DNA of 64,000 bases from DASRHT01 sp035650355. Lineage in GTDB: Bacteria; Chloroflexota; Ktedonobacteria; Ktedonobacterales; Ktedonobacteraceae. The first letter of the stretch is position 1. Each line of letters opens with the position of its first letter. Made by a program: the position numbers and the translations under genes. The DNA is taken from assembly GCA_035650355.1 (NCBI GenBank), contig DASRHT010000056.1, positions 71,369 through 135,368 of the forward strand. Reading direction: 5' to 3'. Positions 31,308 to 40,263 of this stretch are shown piece by piece. Under the pieces are notes generated by a model that did not search any database, was not told where the DNA came from, and saw only the letters and a list, made by a program, of their open reading frames with translations.

Positions 31308-33284
31308 ATGGCCTATCGGTTTCAGGTCAATGAACAGACATGTATCAATTGTGGCATCTGTATGGATCTCTGTCCCGTGCGCTGTCTGGATATGACACGC
31401 CCCTCAGGGGCAGGCGAGATCGCCGGAGCAAATGAGCGGCAGAGCCCCATTCCCGGCGTCTGGGCTGAGCGTTCCTGGATGATGCTCACCCCCGTCCAGG
31501 TCGCCAGATGTATTGGCTGCCAGGTCTGCGCACAGGAATGCCCCACCAATGCCATCACGATCACCAGCGCGGAGCAACCGGTGTATGCGCATCGTGGTCC
31601 CGTATCCTATCTTCCCTCAGAAGAAGGCTGGCATGCCCTTGATGCCTATACACGCGCCAACCCCGAAGAGCCGGGCGAGACCCCGTGGAGCGAAGGGCGA
31701 GCATGGCACGTTGCCGAGCGCCAGAGTACCTGGCAAAGCTGGCGGAGCTGGCTGGGCGAACGTACCGAAGACTTACGCGCCCCTTGCCAGGCAGCCTGCC
31801 CCGTGGGGACCAATGCTGGTCTCTATGTTAGCCTGATCGCGGAGGGACGCTACGACGAGGCCCTCAGAGTCGCGTCAGAGCCAAATCCCTTCCCCAGCAT
31901 CTGCGGGCGAGTCTGTACAGCACCCTGTGAAGACGTCTGTCGCCGTGGAGAGTTTGACGAGCCCATCGCTATTCGCGATCTGAAGCGATTCGCTACCGAT
32001 CATGGCGGCGCGATGAAACGCAATCTCCCCGCACCCAGGCATCACTATGCCGAAACGGTTGCCATCGTCGGGGCCGGTCCTACTGGACTGAGCGCGGCCT
32101 ATTACCTGGCCCGGCGCGGCTACAAAGTAAGTGTCTTCGATGCCATGCCAGTCGCGGGCGGCATGATGGCCGTCGGCATTCCAGATTACCGTCTTCCACG
32201 TACTGAGCTCAACCGTGATATTGATGCCATTCGCGAACTGGGCGTTGAAATCCATCTCAATACTGCCATAGGGCGAGATGTTAGCCTGGACGATCTGCGA
32301 GAGAAGCACGATGCCGTATTGCTGGCGGTGGGTGCGCAGAAGAGCCAGCGCCTCAGCATTCCAGGTGAGCTCTCATACCTTGAAGTTATTCCCGCTACTA
32401 CATTTCTGAAAAGCTTCAACCTGGACCCCAGCACCAGGATAACCGGAGATATCGCGGTTATCGGCGGTGGCAGCACCGCGATGGATGCAGCCCGCTCAGC
32501 TCTGCGGGCGGGAGCAAAGAGCGTTCATATCCTCTATCGCCGCACGCGAGCCGAAATGCCCGCACAGCATGAGGAAATACGAGCGGCTCTCGCCGAAGGC
32601 ATACAATTGCACGAACTGACCGCGCCGATCCTGGCTCTGGGCTCGGAAGGGCATTTACAGACGATCCGCTGTCAACGGATGACACTGGACGAGCCCGATG
32701 AGAAGGGGCGCCGCCGTCCGGTGCCGGTGCCTGACTCAGAATTTGATATGCCAATCTCCATGATGATCGTCGCCATTGGAGAGGCGCCCGATCCCTCGTT
32801 CTTGCCCGAAGGCACCAGCGTTGAAATCGCCCCCTGGGGCGGCCTGCTAGTCAACAAAGAGACGCTGGCAACGGGTGCGACCGGCATCTTTGCGGCAGGC
32901 GATGTCACTTATGGACCGAAAACAATCATTCATGCTGCCGAGCACGGCAGATTGGCGGCGCGCTCAATTCACGCTTACCTGCGGGGACTCTCGCCGCGCA
33001 GCGTAATGGAGATGCCCGATGACGAGTTCGAGACCCATTCCCAATTACCGCCCAATGGCACCATCACGCTGGATCTCAGTCCGCTGCCTCGCGAGATCAT
33101 GCCGCTGGAGGTAGGCGATGCAGCTCGCGAACGCTCAATCGAGTTCGCGAAAGGCTTCACCGAAGAGCAGGCGCGGCGGGAGGCAAGCCGCTGTCTACGT
33201 TGCGATCTGGCCTATCTCTGCCCCACCGTGCATATCATCAATCCTGAGAAGATCAAGGCAGGCACAGGAGCAGGTCGTTCATAG
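31308..33284 (+). CDS. Iron-sulfur flavoprotein oxidoreductase (GltD-like) with N-terminal 2x4Fe-4S ferredoxin domain
   Basis: 658 residues. N-terminal CINCGICMDLCPVRCLD and CIGCQVCAQECPTNAI are two 4Fe-4S motifs. A helical GltD/DPYD linker domain follows with cysteines APCQAACPVGTNA and CGRVCTAPCEDVCRRG. Then come FAD binding VAIVGAGPTGLSAAYYLARRGYKVSVFD, GGMMAVGIPDYRLP, NADPH binding AVIGGGSTAMDAARSALRAGA and the FAD tail TGIFAAGDVTYGPKTIIHA. This is the NADPH:ferredoxin or glutamate-synthase small-subunit-like class. AGGAGGT gives a strong start. It is followed 22 bases later by a five-TM protein and later by its paralogue, so it may feed electrons to a membrane partner. Confidence 0.9.
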   Translation: MAYRFQVNEQTCINCGICMDLCPVRCLDMTRPSGAGEIAGANERQSPIPGVWAERSWMMLTPVQVARCIGCQVCAQECPTNAITITSAEQPVYAHRGPVSYLPSEEGWHALDAYTRANPEEPGETPWSEGRAWHVAERQSTWQSWRSWLGERTEDLRAPCQAACPVGTNAGLYVSLIAEGRYDEALRVASEPNPFPSICGRVCTAPCEDVCRRGEFDEPIAIRDLKRFATDHGGAMKRNLPAPRHHYAETVAIVGAGPTGLSAAYYLARRGYKVSVFDAMPVAGGMMAVGIPDYRLPRTELNRDIDAIRELGVEIHLNTAIGRDVSLDDLREKHDAVLLAVGAQKSQRLSIPGELSYLEVIPATTFLKSFNLDPSTRITGDIAVIGGGSTAMDAARSALRAGAKSVHILYRRTRAEMPAQHEEIRAALAEGIQLHELTAPILALGSEGHLQTIRCQRMTLDEPDEKGRRRPVPVPDSEFDMPISMMIVAIGEAPDPSFLPEGTSVEIAPWGGLLVNKETLATGATGIFAAGDVTYGPKTIIHAAEHGRLAARSIHAYLRGLSPRSVMEMPDDEFETHSQLPPNGTITLDLSPLPREIMPLEVGDAARERSIEFAKGFTEEQARREASRCLRCDLAYLCPTVHIINPEKIKAGTGAGRS

Positions 33285-33306
33285 ATTTAAGTGAAGGAGA
33301 AGGAAA

Positions 33307-33924
33307 ATGTCACCACAAGATCTTACCACAGCCATTGTGAATGGCATCAACGCGGGAGGCGAACAGTTCTTAGAGGGAACGCTTGCTGCCGCTTTGCCAA
33401 TTATCTGGCTTGCCATACTGGGGTTGCACCTGGGCCGTCCCTACATTCTGGATATGATTGATCGTTTTACGCTGCGCCTGGGCGCTGATCTCCTCTGGCT
33501 CATCTACGTGGCTCTGCGCGACCTGCTGATCGTCTCTGGCGTCATTATGAGCTTTATGTTCTTCTTCCCAGATGTCGTCAACACCGATCCATTGCCTCTT
33601 ACCGGAGGATTGGCGGCGGTAGCATTGTTTGGTGTCCTGCTGGTAAAACTGATGGGCGATCCCGACCACAACCTGCGCGCATTCCGCATCACGACCGTGC
33701 TGCTGGCAATCGGAGCAGCTTTATACTTCGTGCCATACGTGCTGGGCACGCAGGGAAGTTTCGCCTTTAGCCCGAGTCTGGTCACCAATACCAATCAGCA
33801 GTGGGCGGTTATCATCGCTTACATTTCGGTCGGCTTGCTCGCCATTATGGGGGCTATCGCGGCCATCTACGCCCTGAGAACCGGCGGACGTCCAGAGGCG
33901 TCGGAAACCACCTCTGCTCAATAG
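33307..33924 (+). CDS. Five-TM membrane protein A, paired with the flavoprotein
   Basis: 205 residues with about five hydrophobic segments (near 24-42, 60-88, 95-115, 122-145, 160-182). It shares with its paralogue at 34046 the motifs L.LHLGRPYI, LRLGADLLW and LPLTGGLAA, plus a polar N-terminus of the MSPQDLTTAIVNGI type. The conserved His-Leu-Gly-Arg-Pro is the only obvious functional-looking motif. AAGGAG precedes the ATG, and the gene is 22 bases after the flavoprotein gene. No known family was recognised. A quinone- or heme-linked role is speculation. Confidence 0.7.
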   Translation: MSPQDLTTAIVNGINAGGEQFLEGTLAAALPIIWLAILGLHLGRPYILDMIDRFTLRLGADLLWLIYVALRDLLIVSGVIMSFMFFFPDVVNTDPLPLTGGLAAVALFGVLLVKLMGDPDHNLRAFRITTVLLAIGAALYFVPYVLGTQGSFAFSPSLVTNTNQQWAVIIAYISVGLLAIMGAIAAIYALRTGGRPEASETTSAQ

Positions 33925-33925
33925 C

Positions 33926-33996
33926 ATTTCAGTATCCTCAAACGGATCAAAATAGCCTCTGGCTCTTCCGCCTCCCTTGAGGAAGGGTATAGCATC
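33926..33996. repeat. ATTTCAGTATCCTCAA repeat, intergenic copy
   Basis: ATTTCAGTATCCTCAAACGG starts two bases after the stop of membrane protein A. Its TCCTCAA pairs with TTGAGGA at 33978-33984. Same family as the copies in lysK (12165) and at 42263. Confidence 0.6.
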
Positions 33997-34045
33997 AAAC
34001 TTGAAGATGTCAAGTGGGAATACATTAAGAAGCGAGGAAAAAACG

Positions 34046-34714
34046 ATGAAACCAGAAGATGTTACCACTGCGATTACCAACGCTCTGATACAAGGCGGGT
34101 CCTCGTGGCTGATCAGCACGATTGTCGCCTTCCTACCTGCTCTCTGGACGATGACCCTGATCTTGCACCTGGGGCGTCCATATGTCATACGAACATTGCG
34201 TCGTTGCGGACTGAGACTTGGCGCTGACGTTTGGTGGATGTCCTACATTCTCATGCGGGATGCCTTGATGGTGGTCACATTCGCGCTGAGCTGGGTCTTT
34301 TTCCAACCCAATATTGTGACCTCGGCTGCGCTACCAATCACCGGAGGATTGGCTGCCCTTTGCTTGCTGATCGCGCTGGCAGTCAAGCTCACACGGCGGG
34401 TAGACGATGATATCAATGCCTACAGGCTTGCGACCGCTTTCCTGGTGCTGGGAGCAACGCTCTTCTATGGGCCTCAGGTCTTTGCCGTCGAGGCCACCAG
34501 TCAGGGGTATCTGGCAGGATTCGCACAATTCTTTACCAGTAACTCAAATGAAACGTTGGCACTGATTTTGCTGTGGATATCATTAGCAGGCGTTGCGATC
34601 ATCGCAGCCTGGATGTTTATACGCGCATGGGTATCGGCAAATCGCACAATGACCCGCCGCCTGGCTCCAAAGGAAACGCCAGCCGTCAAAGAGACAACGG
34701 CAGCAGTACAATAG
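34046..34714 (+). CDS. Five-TM membrane protein B, paralogue of A
   Basis: 222 residues from the ATG at 34046 with GAGGAAA upstream. Five hydrophobic segments align with protein A, and the shared motifs are ILHLGRPYVI, LRLGADVWW and LPITGGLAA. The C-terminus is longer and charged. It probably arose by tandem duplication of A and forms one transcription unit with the flavoprotein, interrupted by a dispersed repeat. Function unknown. Confidence 0.7.
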   Translation: MKPEDVTTAITNALIQGGSSWLISTIVAFLPALWTMTLILHLGRPYVIRTLRRCGLRLGADVWWMSYILMRDALMVVTFALSWVFFQPNIVTSAALPITGGLAALCLLIALAVKLTRRVDDDINAYRLATAFLVLGATLFYGPQVFAVEATSQGYLAGFAQFFTSNSNETLALILLWISLAGVAIIAAWMFIRAWVSANRTMTRRLAPKETPAVKETTAAVQ

Positions 34715-34756
34715 GTATAGTGAATCCAATCAGCGTACCTGAAAACAAGCCGTGTT

Positions 34757-34950
34757 CGGTAGGGGCAAACCCTGGCGGTTGCCCAATGACGGTCCCCTGC
34801 AATGATCGGGGAACCTGTAGGGGCACACCCTTGCGGTTGCCCGGCCCCTATTGCCAGGATGCCTCCGGCAGAGGTGTCCTGGCAAATCGTCGTGTGAGAG
34901 AAGCAGTGTAAGAGAGAAGCAGGGCAGGGGCAAGCCCAGCCCCTACATTT
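34757..34950. repeat. Three GTAGGGGCA...TTGCCC palindromic repeats
   Basis: Copies start at about 34759 (GGTAGGGGCAAACCCTGGCG), 34816 (TGTAGGGGCACACCCTTGCG) and, inverted, 34925-34947 (CAGGGGCAAGCCCAGCCCC). They fill the gap before the universal stress protein gene. Confidence 0.7.
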
Positions 34951-34963
34951 AAGGAGAGACAGA

Positions 34964-36049
34964 GTGTTTCAACGAATTCTCGTGCCACTGGATGGATCGG
35001 AAAGAGCAAGATGCGCAGTCCCTGTAGCATCCCGTATAGCGCGCGCCACGGGCGGAACCGTCGTGCTGCTCTGGGTCGTCGGCCTGCCGCTTGAGTCAGC
35101 GCTCACGCTGCTCCCGTCTCTCCCTTCCGCCTCGTCTCAAACCATGATCGAGGTGGAGAAGGCCAGGGCGTACAGGTATCTGCGTGAGATTGTGGTCTCC
35201 GACGATCTCGCGGGCGTTCAGGCGGAACTTGAAATCCATGCCGGTCCCGTAGCAAGCACTATTATGGATATTGCTAATTTACAGCATATCGATCTGATCG
35301 TTCTCTGCCGTCATGGACATACGAGTGGAACGCGTTGGGCGCTGGGTGGGGTAGCTGAAAAAGTTGTGTATGAGACTGCTGTGCCAATACTGCTATTACA
35401 TAGTGATAAAAAGCCATTCCTGTTCCAGAATAAATCTTCGTTACGTGCAATTGTGCCACTCGATGGATCTATGCAAGCCGAAACGGCCATCGAGCCTGCC
35501 GCCCATCTTATCGCAGCTCTATCCGCACCTGCGCAGGGAGTATTGAGCCTGACGCAGGTTATCAAGTTGCCATCTCTATTACCAATGGACATAGTCAGAG
35601 ACAGCCAGAGACTGCACTATGCTCAGCAGCAGGCGATGCGCGAGGTCAACGCCTGTTTTACTGTGCTCATAGAACGTCTGGGCAGAAGCATCGTTCCCGC
35701 GCTCAAACTAGTGCTCACATCGTCTTTACTCTTCGGCGGCGATATTGCGGAGGCGCTGCTTGATGCGATGGAGCCATACGAGCGTGGAGAGGGTCGGCTT
35801 GCTCCGGCATATGATCTGCTCGTCATGACCACGCACGGACGTGGTGGCCTTCAGCATCGCATCATGGGCAGCATCGCCGGACGCGTGCTCCACGCCACAA
35901 ATCTACCTATGATGCTCGTACCACTCTCCCAGGGAAACCACCATATGCAGGCGTATCAAACAAGACCGACGGACGTAACGGTAGGGGCCGGGCTTGCCCC
36001 GGCCCTGTTGCCACATACACCTGCCCTGGCTATAGAAGGAACCGTCTAA
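34964..36049 (+). CDS. Tandem-domain universal stress protein
   Basis: 361 residues from the GTG at 34964, which has AAGGAGAG seven bases upstream. Two UspA domains: FQRILVPLDGSERARCAV...VVLCRHGHTSGTRWALGGVAEKVV and LRAIVPLDGSMQAETAIEP...VMTTHGRGGLQHRIMGSIAGRVL. Each keeps a G-2x-G-9x-G-like ATP loop at least in part. The last 25 residues (VTVGAGLAPALLPHTP...) are encoded by a GTAGGGGCCGGGCTTGCCCC repeat, so the C-terminal tail is repeat-derived. A similar protein is encoded at 51230-52261. Confidence 0.88.
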   Translation: MFQRILVPLDGSERARCAVPVASRIARATGGTVVLLWVVGLPLESALTLLPSLPSASSQTMIEVEKARAYRYLREIVVSDDLAGVQAELEIHAGPVASTIMDIANLQHIDLIVLCRHGHTSGTRWALGGVAEKVVYETAVPILLLHSDKKPFLFQNKSSLRAIVPLDGSMQAETAIEPAAHLIAALSAPAQGVLSLTQVIKLPSLLPMDIVRDSQRLHYAQQQAMREVNACFTVLIERLGRSIVPALKLVLTSSLLFGGDIAEALLDAMEPYERGEGRLAPAYDLLVMTTHGRGGLQHRIMGSIAGRVLHATNLPMMLVPLSQGNHHMQAYQTRPTDVTVGAGLAPALLPHTPALAIEGTV

Positions 36050-36541
36050 AGGCAGGGGAACGTGTGAGGGCCGGGGCAAGCCCGGCTCCTACAGAACAAA
36101 ACGACTGGAAAGCCCATTGCTGGTGCTGTCCAGTCGTCTATATCACATACCACCTACACGACTACCTGATTCCGCGCTCCGTAAGGGCCTTACTTGCCGC
36201 CCGCCTGAGCGAAGCTAGACGCGCTAGCGGCGTTGTCGTTCGGAATTGCAAGACCGAGAGCGGCGTTGGCGGGCGGAATTGCAAGAAATCCCTTGCGGTT
36301 GCCCTGTAACTCCCCGATTGATCGTGGGAGACGTGGCAACGGCGTTGGAGTGCGGAATATTAAAAGGGACATCCAATTTTCTCCCTACAGCCCCATCCTC
36401 CCCACATATGTTCCACGTTTATGGTTACTTATTGGTGACACCTTGCGGGTATCTGCTCCGGCAACTATAATTGATGTGATTAGCTGATGAAGGGAACGGT
36501 GCTGAGTGTAACTTTTGTAGCAGAAGAAAGAGCAGAACTGT
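36050..36541. other. Non-coding repeat cluster upstream of the 919-residue protein
   Basis: No gene is seen. A GGGCCGGGGCAAGCCCGGC palindrome lies at 36067. Outer arms ATTCCGCGCTCC (36169-36180) and GGAGTGCGGAAT (36347-36358) enclose a nested arm-core-arm element. Its arms are CCGCCCGCC (36197-36205) and GGCGGGCGG (36268-36276), and its core begins TGAGCGAAGCTAG and contains AGCGGCGTT twice. CGGAATTGCAAGA is directly repeated. CCGATTGATCGTGGGAG at 36314-36330 is inverted at 36581-36597 inside the next gene. Confidence 0.6.
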
Positions 36542-39301
36542 ATGCGGGACAGCAAACCTTTCTCCCACGATGGAATCGGGCTCCCACGATCAATCGGAGA
36601 GCTACGGCCCGGCGTTACCAGCAAGATTACCAGCGGAATAATAGCCCTCTTTCTCGCGATTTTCCTTGCCCTTTCGCTTTTTTCCACAGCAACGATGGCT
36701 GACGCGGCTACATTGCCTCAGGATCGGTTCACACTACAAGTAGATGTGGGGCTTGGCTCATTCACCAGGCTGGGATACTGGCTCCCGCTATATGTGACGG
36801 TTGGCAACGCTGGGGAGGTCTTTAGGGGGAGCGTTGCGGCACATGCCTTTAGCGGCACTCCTGGAGGCATCAGCCGTGGTACTATGATCATCTCTGCACA
36901 GCAGTTCGCGACCCCTGTCACTGTGCCAAGCCGGGGACAGGCAAAAGTCACCCTCCAGGTTCATTTTGATGCAGCCGCGTTTAACCCCCACGGCGTGGTT
37001 GTGGATGTGCTTGATAGCCAGGGCAAAAGCGTCATCACAGACAAAGAGAGTGTCTTTATTTCAAATCCGGGCGATCTCTCCGTTGGCATTCTCTCCGATC
37101 AGCAGGCGGCGTTTAACGGGTTGAACACCGTTGCCCTGCCGAACCGCGCCAATTCGATCAACGTCACGCCACTGGATGCCAGCACTTTCCCGACGGCCAG
37201 CGCAGTCCTGCAAAATATGGAGGTGGTCATACTCGACGATTTTGCGACCAATACGCTCAAGCCCGAACAGCTTATAGCATTACAGACATGGGTCAATCAG
37301 GGAGGCGTGCTGCTTGAAGTTGGCGGGCAGAACTGGCGACGCACACTCAGCTCTCTCCCTCCTGAATTGCTGCCTGTAACCGTTCAGGGAACAGATACCC
37401 TGCCAGCCGGAACGCATCTATCGCTGCCCGGTGTTGCGGCCCCGATAGCGGCTCCGTCCAGTACCGCAGGCCAGCAGACCTCAGATAATGCGCTCACAGA
37501 TCCTCTGTCCATCAGCGTGGCGACCCTGCGTCCGCCAACTGACGCCGCGCCGTTTGTGGCCGAGACGGTCCTGAAGGCAAACAACGCGCCTTTGCTTGTT
37601 CAAGCTCATCAGGGACAGGGAACGATCTGCTATCTCGCCTTCGATCTCGCCGATCCTGCGTTTACCGGCTGGTCAGGGCAGAGCGATTTCTGGTCGCACC
37701 TGTTCATGCGTACCCTGGGCGATCAACTCCTGGTCTCGACCGCCGATCCACGTTACCAGAGCGGACCCGGTGGCCTGACTACACGCAGCGGGATATTATC
37801 GATGCTGCGGCCCAATATTGGCTTTGTCCCGCTCATCATCGGCCTGCTGATATTTGGCTATATTGCCATTCTTGGCCCCGTTCGCCTGCTGATCGTCAGG
37901 CGAATGAAACAGATGCAACGCCCCTACTGGAGCTGGCGGATCGTGCTGATTGCGGTAGTGGTCTTTTCTCTGCTCTCGTACACCATCGCCTTCTATCAGC
38001 ATGGAACTTCGTTGATAGATAATAGCATTTCCGTGATCCAGCTTAATACCGGCGGCTCGACGAATACCTCCGCGCATATGACTACCTATATGGGAGTATT
38101 TGTCCCTAATCCAGGCAACTTCCAGGTTCAACTTCCCGGGGGAAGTTTGCCGCAGCCGCTCTCTAACACGGAGTTCTCCACAGGCGTGAGCGTCATCCTG
38201 AGCGACTCATCCACGCCCGTAAGCTATGGGACCGATGGCACCACGGTGAATATTCTGGATGCGGGCCTCTGGACCTTCCACTCGCTGGTATTCGAGCAGG
38301 ATCGCCAGGTCCGTGGCAGGCTGATCCCGCACCTGGAGCTGCGGGGTCAGAGGCTCGTCGGCACCATTACCAATACGCTCGATGCTGCCCTCAACGACGT
38401 CTATGTGCTGATGCCTCACAGCATTGTCTACGTTGGATACCTGCCGGCGGGCGCGACGAGCCAGGTCGATTTTCCACTTCAGACCCGCTCAGGGACCATG
38501 CTGGCCGATCAGATCGCGCAGGACAATGGCTTGCCACGCTCTTATTTCCCTTACGCCCATAACGGGCAGCCCCAAAACGATCTCCAGCGCCATATCGCCC
38601 AGCTCGGCCTGCTCAGTGGCGCGGGCTCTACCTTCATCCCCTGCGAAGGCTCTTGCAGCTCGCGAGCGATTGTTAATGTGAACAAAGGGGTGATCATCAC
38701 CGCGCCGCCGGGTACGCCCAAAGTCGGGTTGCCCGGCGGCAGCGATCCGCTGTTACTCGATGGCTCTGCCGCTACGCTGGTTGGTTGGGCGGATCTGCCT
38801 CTGGATGCGGTCGATACCATTACGATCAATGGCAATGCTCCCAGTGGCTTTCACGAAAACCTTGTCCAGATGCCGCTCAATATCAATGTTGCCGCGTCGG
38901 CCAGCCTCCCACCCGATTTTATCGCGGGCCAGCCGGTTGATGAGCAAGGATTCGATACTGAGATGATCTTACCCGACATCTATACGATGTCCACGGGCAG
39001 CATCAGTTTTGAGTTTGGATTGCCGGCGAGCGCCAAGACAGCGAGCAGAGGTTTGACTATTACCGCGCCTAGCACGCTGAACATTGCCTCGCTGCCTTCG
39101 TCGGGTGTGAGCGTGGTCCAGGCCAGCCTCTATAACTGGCAAACCGGTAGCTGGGATGCCTTTACGCTGGACCGGTATAAGCTGACAACGACCAATATAG
39201 CTGCCTATGTCAGTGCAGATGGTCACGTCCTGCTGCAACTCGCGAACCAGAATGCCTCGCAAGGTCTGGCTTACCTGAGCAGGCCGTCGCTGACGGTGTG
39301 A
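36542..39301 (+). CDS. Large membrane-anchored extracytoplasmic protein of unknown function
   Basis: 919 residues. A signal or anchor segment lies at about 30-50 (GIIALFLAIFLALSLFSTATMADAA), a long extracytoplasmic region follows, then two transmembrane segments around 420-445 and 460-480 (GFVPLIIGLLIFGYIAILGP and RIVLIAVVVFSLLSYTIAFY), and a second long outside domain. The first part contains VVILDDFATNTLKPEQLIALQTWVNQGGVLLEVGG, resembling glutamine-amidotransferase-like domains in other Chloroflexi and Bacillus membrane proteins. The N-terminal residues GLPRSIGELRPG are encoded by a dispersed repeat, so the true start may differ. No catalytic residues are evident. It is followed 61 bases later by a SirB1-like gene. 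Confidence 0.72.
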   Translation: MRDSKPFSHDGIGLPRSIGELRPGVTSKITSGIIALFLAIFLALSLFSTATMADAATLPQDRFTLQVDVGLGSFTRLGYWLPLYVTVGNAGEVFRGSVAAHAFSGTPGGISRGTMIISAQQFATPVTVPSRGQAKVTLQVHFDAAAFNPHGVVVDVLDSQGKSVITDKESVFISNPGDLSVGILSDQQAAFNGLNTVALPNRANSINVTPLDASTFPTASAVLQNMEVVILDDFATNTLKPEQLIALQTWVNQGGVLLEVGGQNWRRTLSSLPPELLPVTVQGTDTLPAGTHLSLPGVAAPIAAPSSTAGQQTSDNALTDPLSISVATLRPPTDAAPFVAETVLKANNAPLLVQAHQGQGTICYLAFDLADPAFTGWSGQSDFWSHLFMRTLGDQLLVSTADPRYQSGPGGLTTRSGILSMLRPNIGFVPLIIGLLIFGYIAILGPVRLLIVRRMKQMQRPYWSWRIVLIAVVVFSLLSYTIAFYQHGTSLIDNSISVIQLNTGGSTNTSAHMTTYMGVFVPNPGNFQVQLPGGSLPQPLSNTEFSTGVSVILSDSSTPVSYGTDGTTVNILDAGLWTFHSLVFEQDRQVRGRLIPHLELRGQRLVGTITNTLDAALNDVYVLMPHSIVYVGYLPAGATSQVDFPLQTRSGTMLADQIAQDNGLPRSYFPYAHNGQPQNDLQRHIAQLGLLSGAGSTFIPCEGSCSSRAIVNVNKGVIITAPPGTPKVGLPGGSDPLLLDGSAATLVGWADLPLDAVDTITINGNAPSGFHENLVQMPLNINVAASASLPPDFIAGQPVDEQGFDTEMILPDIYTMSTGSISFEFGLPASAKTASRGLTITAPSTLNIASLPSSGVSVVQASLYNWQTGSWDAFTLDRYKLTTTNIAAYVSADGHVLLQLANQNASQGLAYLSRPSLTV

Positions 39302-39362
39302 GGCAAAGATCTACTGATAGCCGTAGCACGTTCAGAAAGGGAGTGTGATATAATTCCCTGGT

Positions 39363-40256
39363 ATGGCTGAAGGACTTCCGCAAGATACTGTATGGCAGAT
39401 CGCTTATCGAGCGTTCGTAACGATGGTGGCAGGCGATGATGCCGCGATTGATCTGGCTCAGGCGGCCCTGCTGATTGCGTGCATCGAGTACCCTGATCTC
39501 GATATGCAACCCTATTTAGCACAACTCGACGCGCTGGCGCGGCGAGTACGGGCCTTACTCGCCCTCGCGCCTCCCGATATCCAGCCCGCCTTACCGCCAG
39601 ACATAGCTCCACTTACTGTTCTCCACGCCATAAATCAGGTTCTTTTTACTGAGGAACAATTTCGCGGCAATCAGGATGATTACGAGAACCCGCATAATAG
39701 TTATCTCAATCAAGTGCTGGAAAAACATGCCGGGCTGCCCATTACGCTGACATTGCTCTATATAGAGGTCGGCAAACGTGTTGGGATACCAATCTACGGC
39801 ATCGGACTCCCCTACCACTTTATGGCGGGATGCTCCACGCCTGAGGGCATGATCTACATCGATGCCTTTCATGAAGGGCGTCTGCTAACGCAACAGGAGT
39901 GCAAAGATTATATTCGTCAGATGTTCAGGCATCGCATCAAATTTTACCTGCAATGGTTTAAGCCCGTCAGTCACAAACAGTTTCTGGTCCGCCTGCTGAA
40001 CAATCTCAAGCGAGCATACCTTGAGAAGGAGCAATATGAGCGAACCCTGACGGTCTGCGATTTGATCCTCGCGCTTACCCCTCAAGCTGCTACCGAACTT
40101 CGGGATCGTGGCATTATGCATTTGCAGCTCAAGCATTATGCGCGCGCCCTGCATGACTTGATCGCCTACGTGGACCTTGCGCCCGATGCGGAAGATCGCT
40201 CTGAGATGCAGGGCCATATCAAGGCTATTCGCCAGATGATCGCTATGATGAACTAG
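39363..40256 (+). CDS. SirB1/transglutaminase-like protein with TPR-like C-terminus
   Basis: 297 residues. The N-terminal part matches the SirB1 (DUF4116/YchA-type) pattern: LHAINQVLFTEEQFRGNQDDYENPHNSYLNQVLEKHAGLPITLTLLYIEVGKRVGIPIYGIGLPYHFM, a transglutaminase-like fold. The C-terminal 100 residues form TPR-like helices (LVRLLNNLKRAYLEKEQYERTLTVCDLILAL...). Family members near prmC/kdsA in proteobacteria are of unclear function. The ATG follows CCTGGT with no ribosome binding site. It is convergent with the MutS-like gene, seven bases apart. Confidence 0.85.
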   Translation: MAEGLPQDTVWQIAYRAFVTMVAGDDAAIDLAQAALLIACIEYPDLDMQPYLAQLDALARRVRALLALAPPDIQPALPPDIAPLTVLHAINQVLFTEEQFRGNQDDYENPHNSYLNQVLEKHAGLPITLTLLYIEVGKRVGIPIYGIGLPYHFMAGCSTPEGMIYIDAFHEGRLLTQQECKDYIRQMFRHRIKFYLQWFKPVSHKQFLVRLLNNLKRAYLEKEQYERTLTVCDLILALTPQAATELRDRGIMHLQLKHYARALHDLIAYVDLAPDAEDRSEMQGHIKAIRQMIAMMN

Positions 40257-40263
40257 CCAGAAG

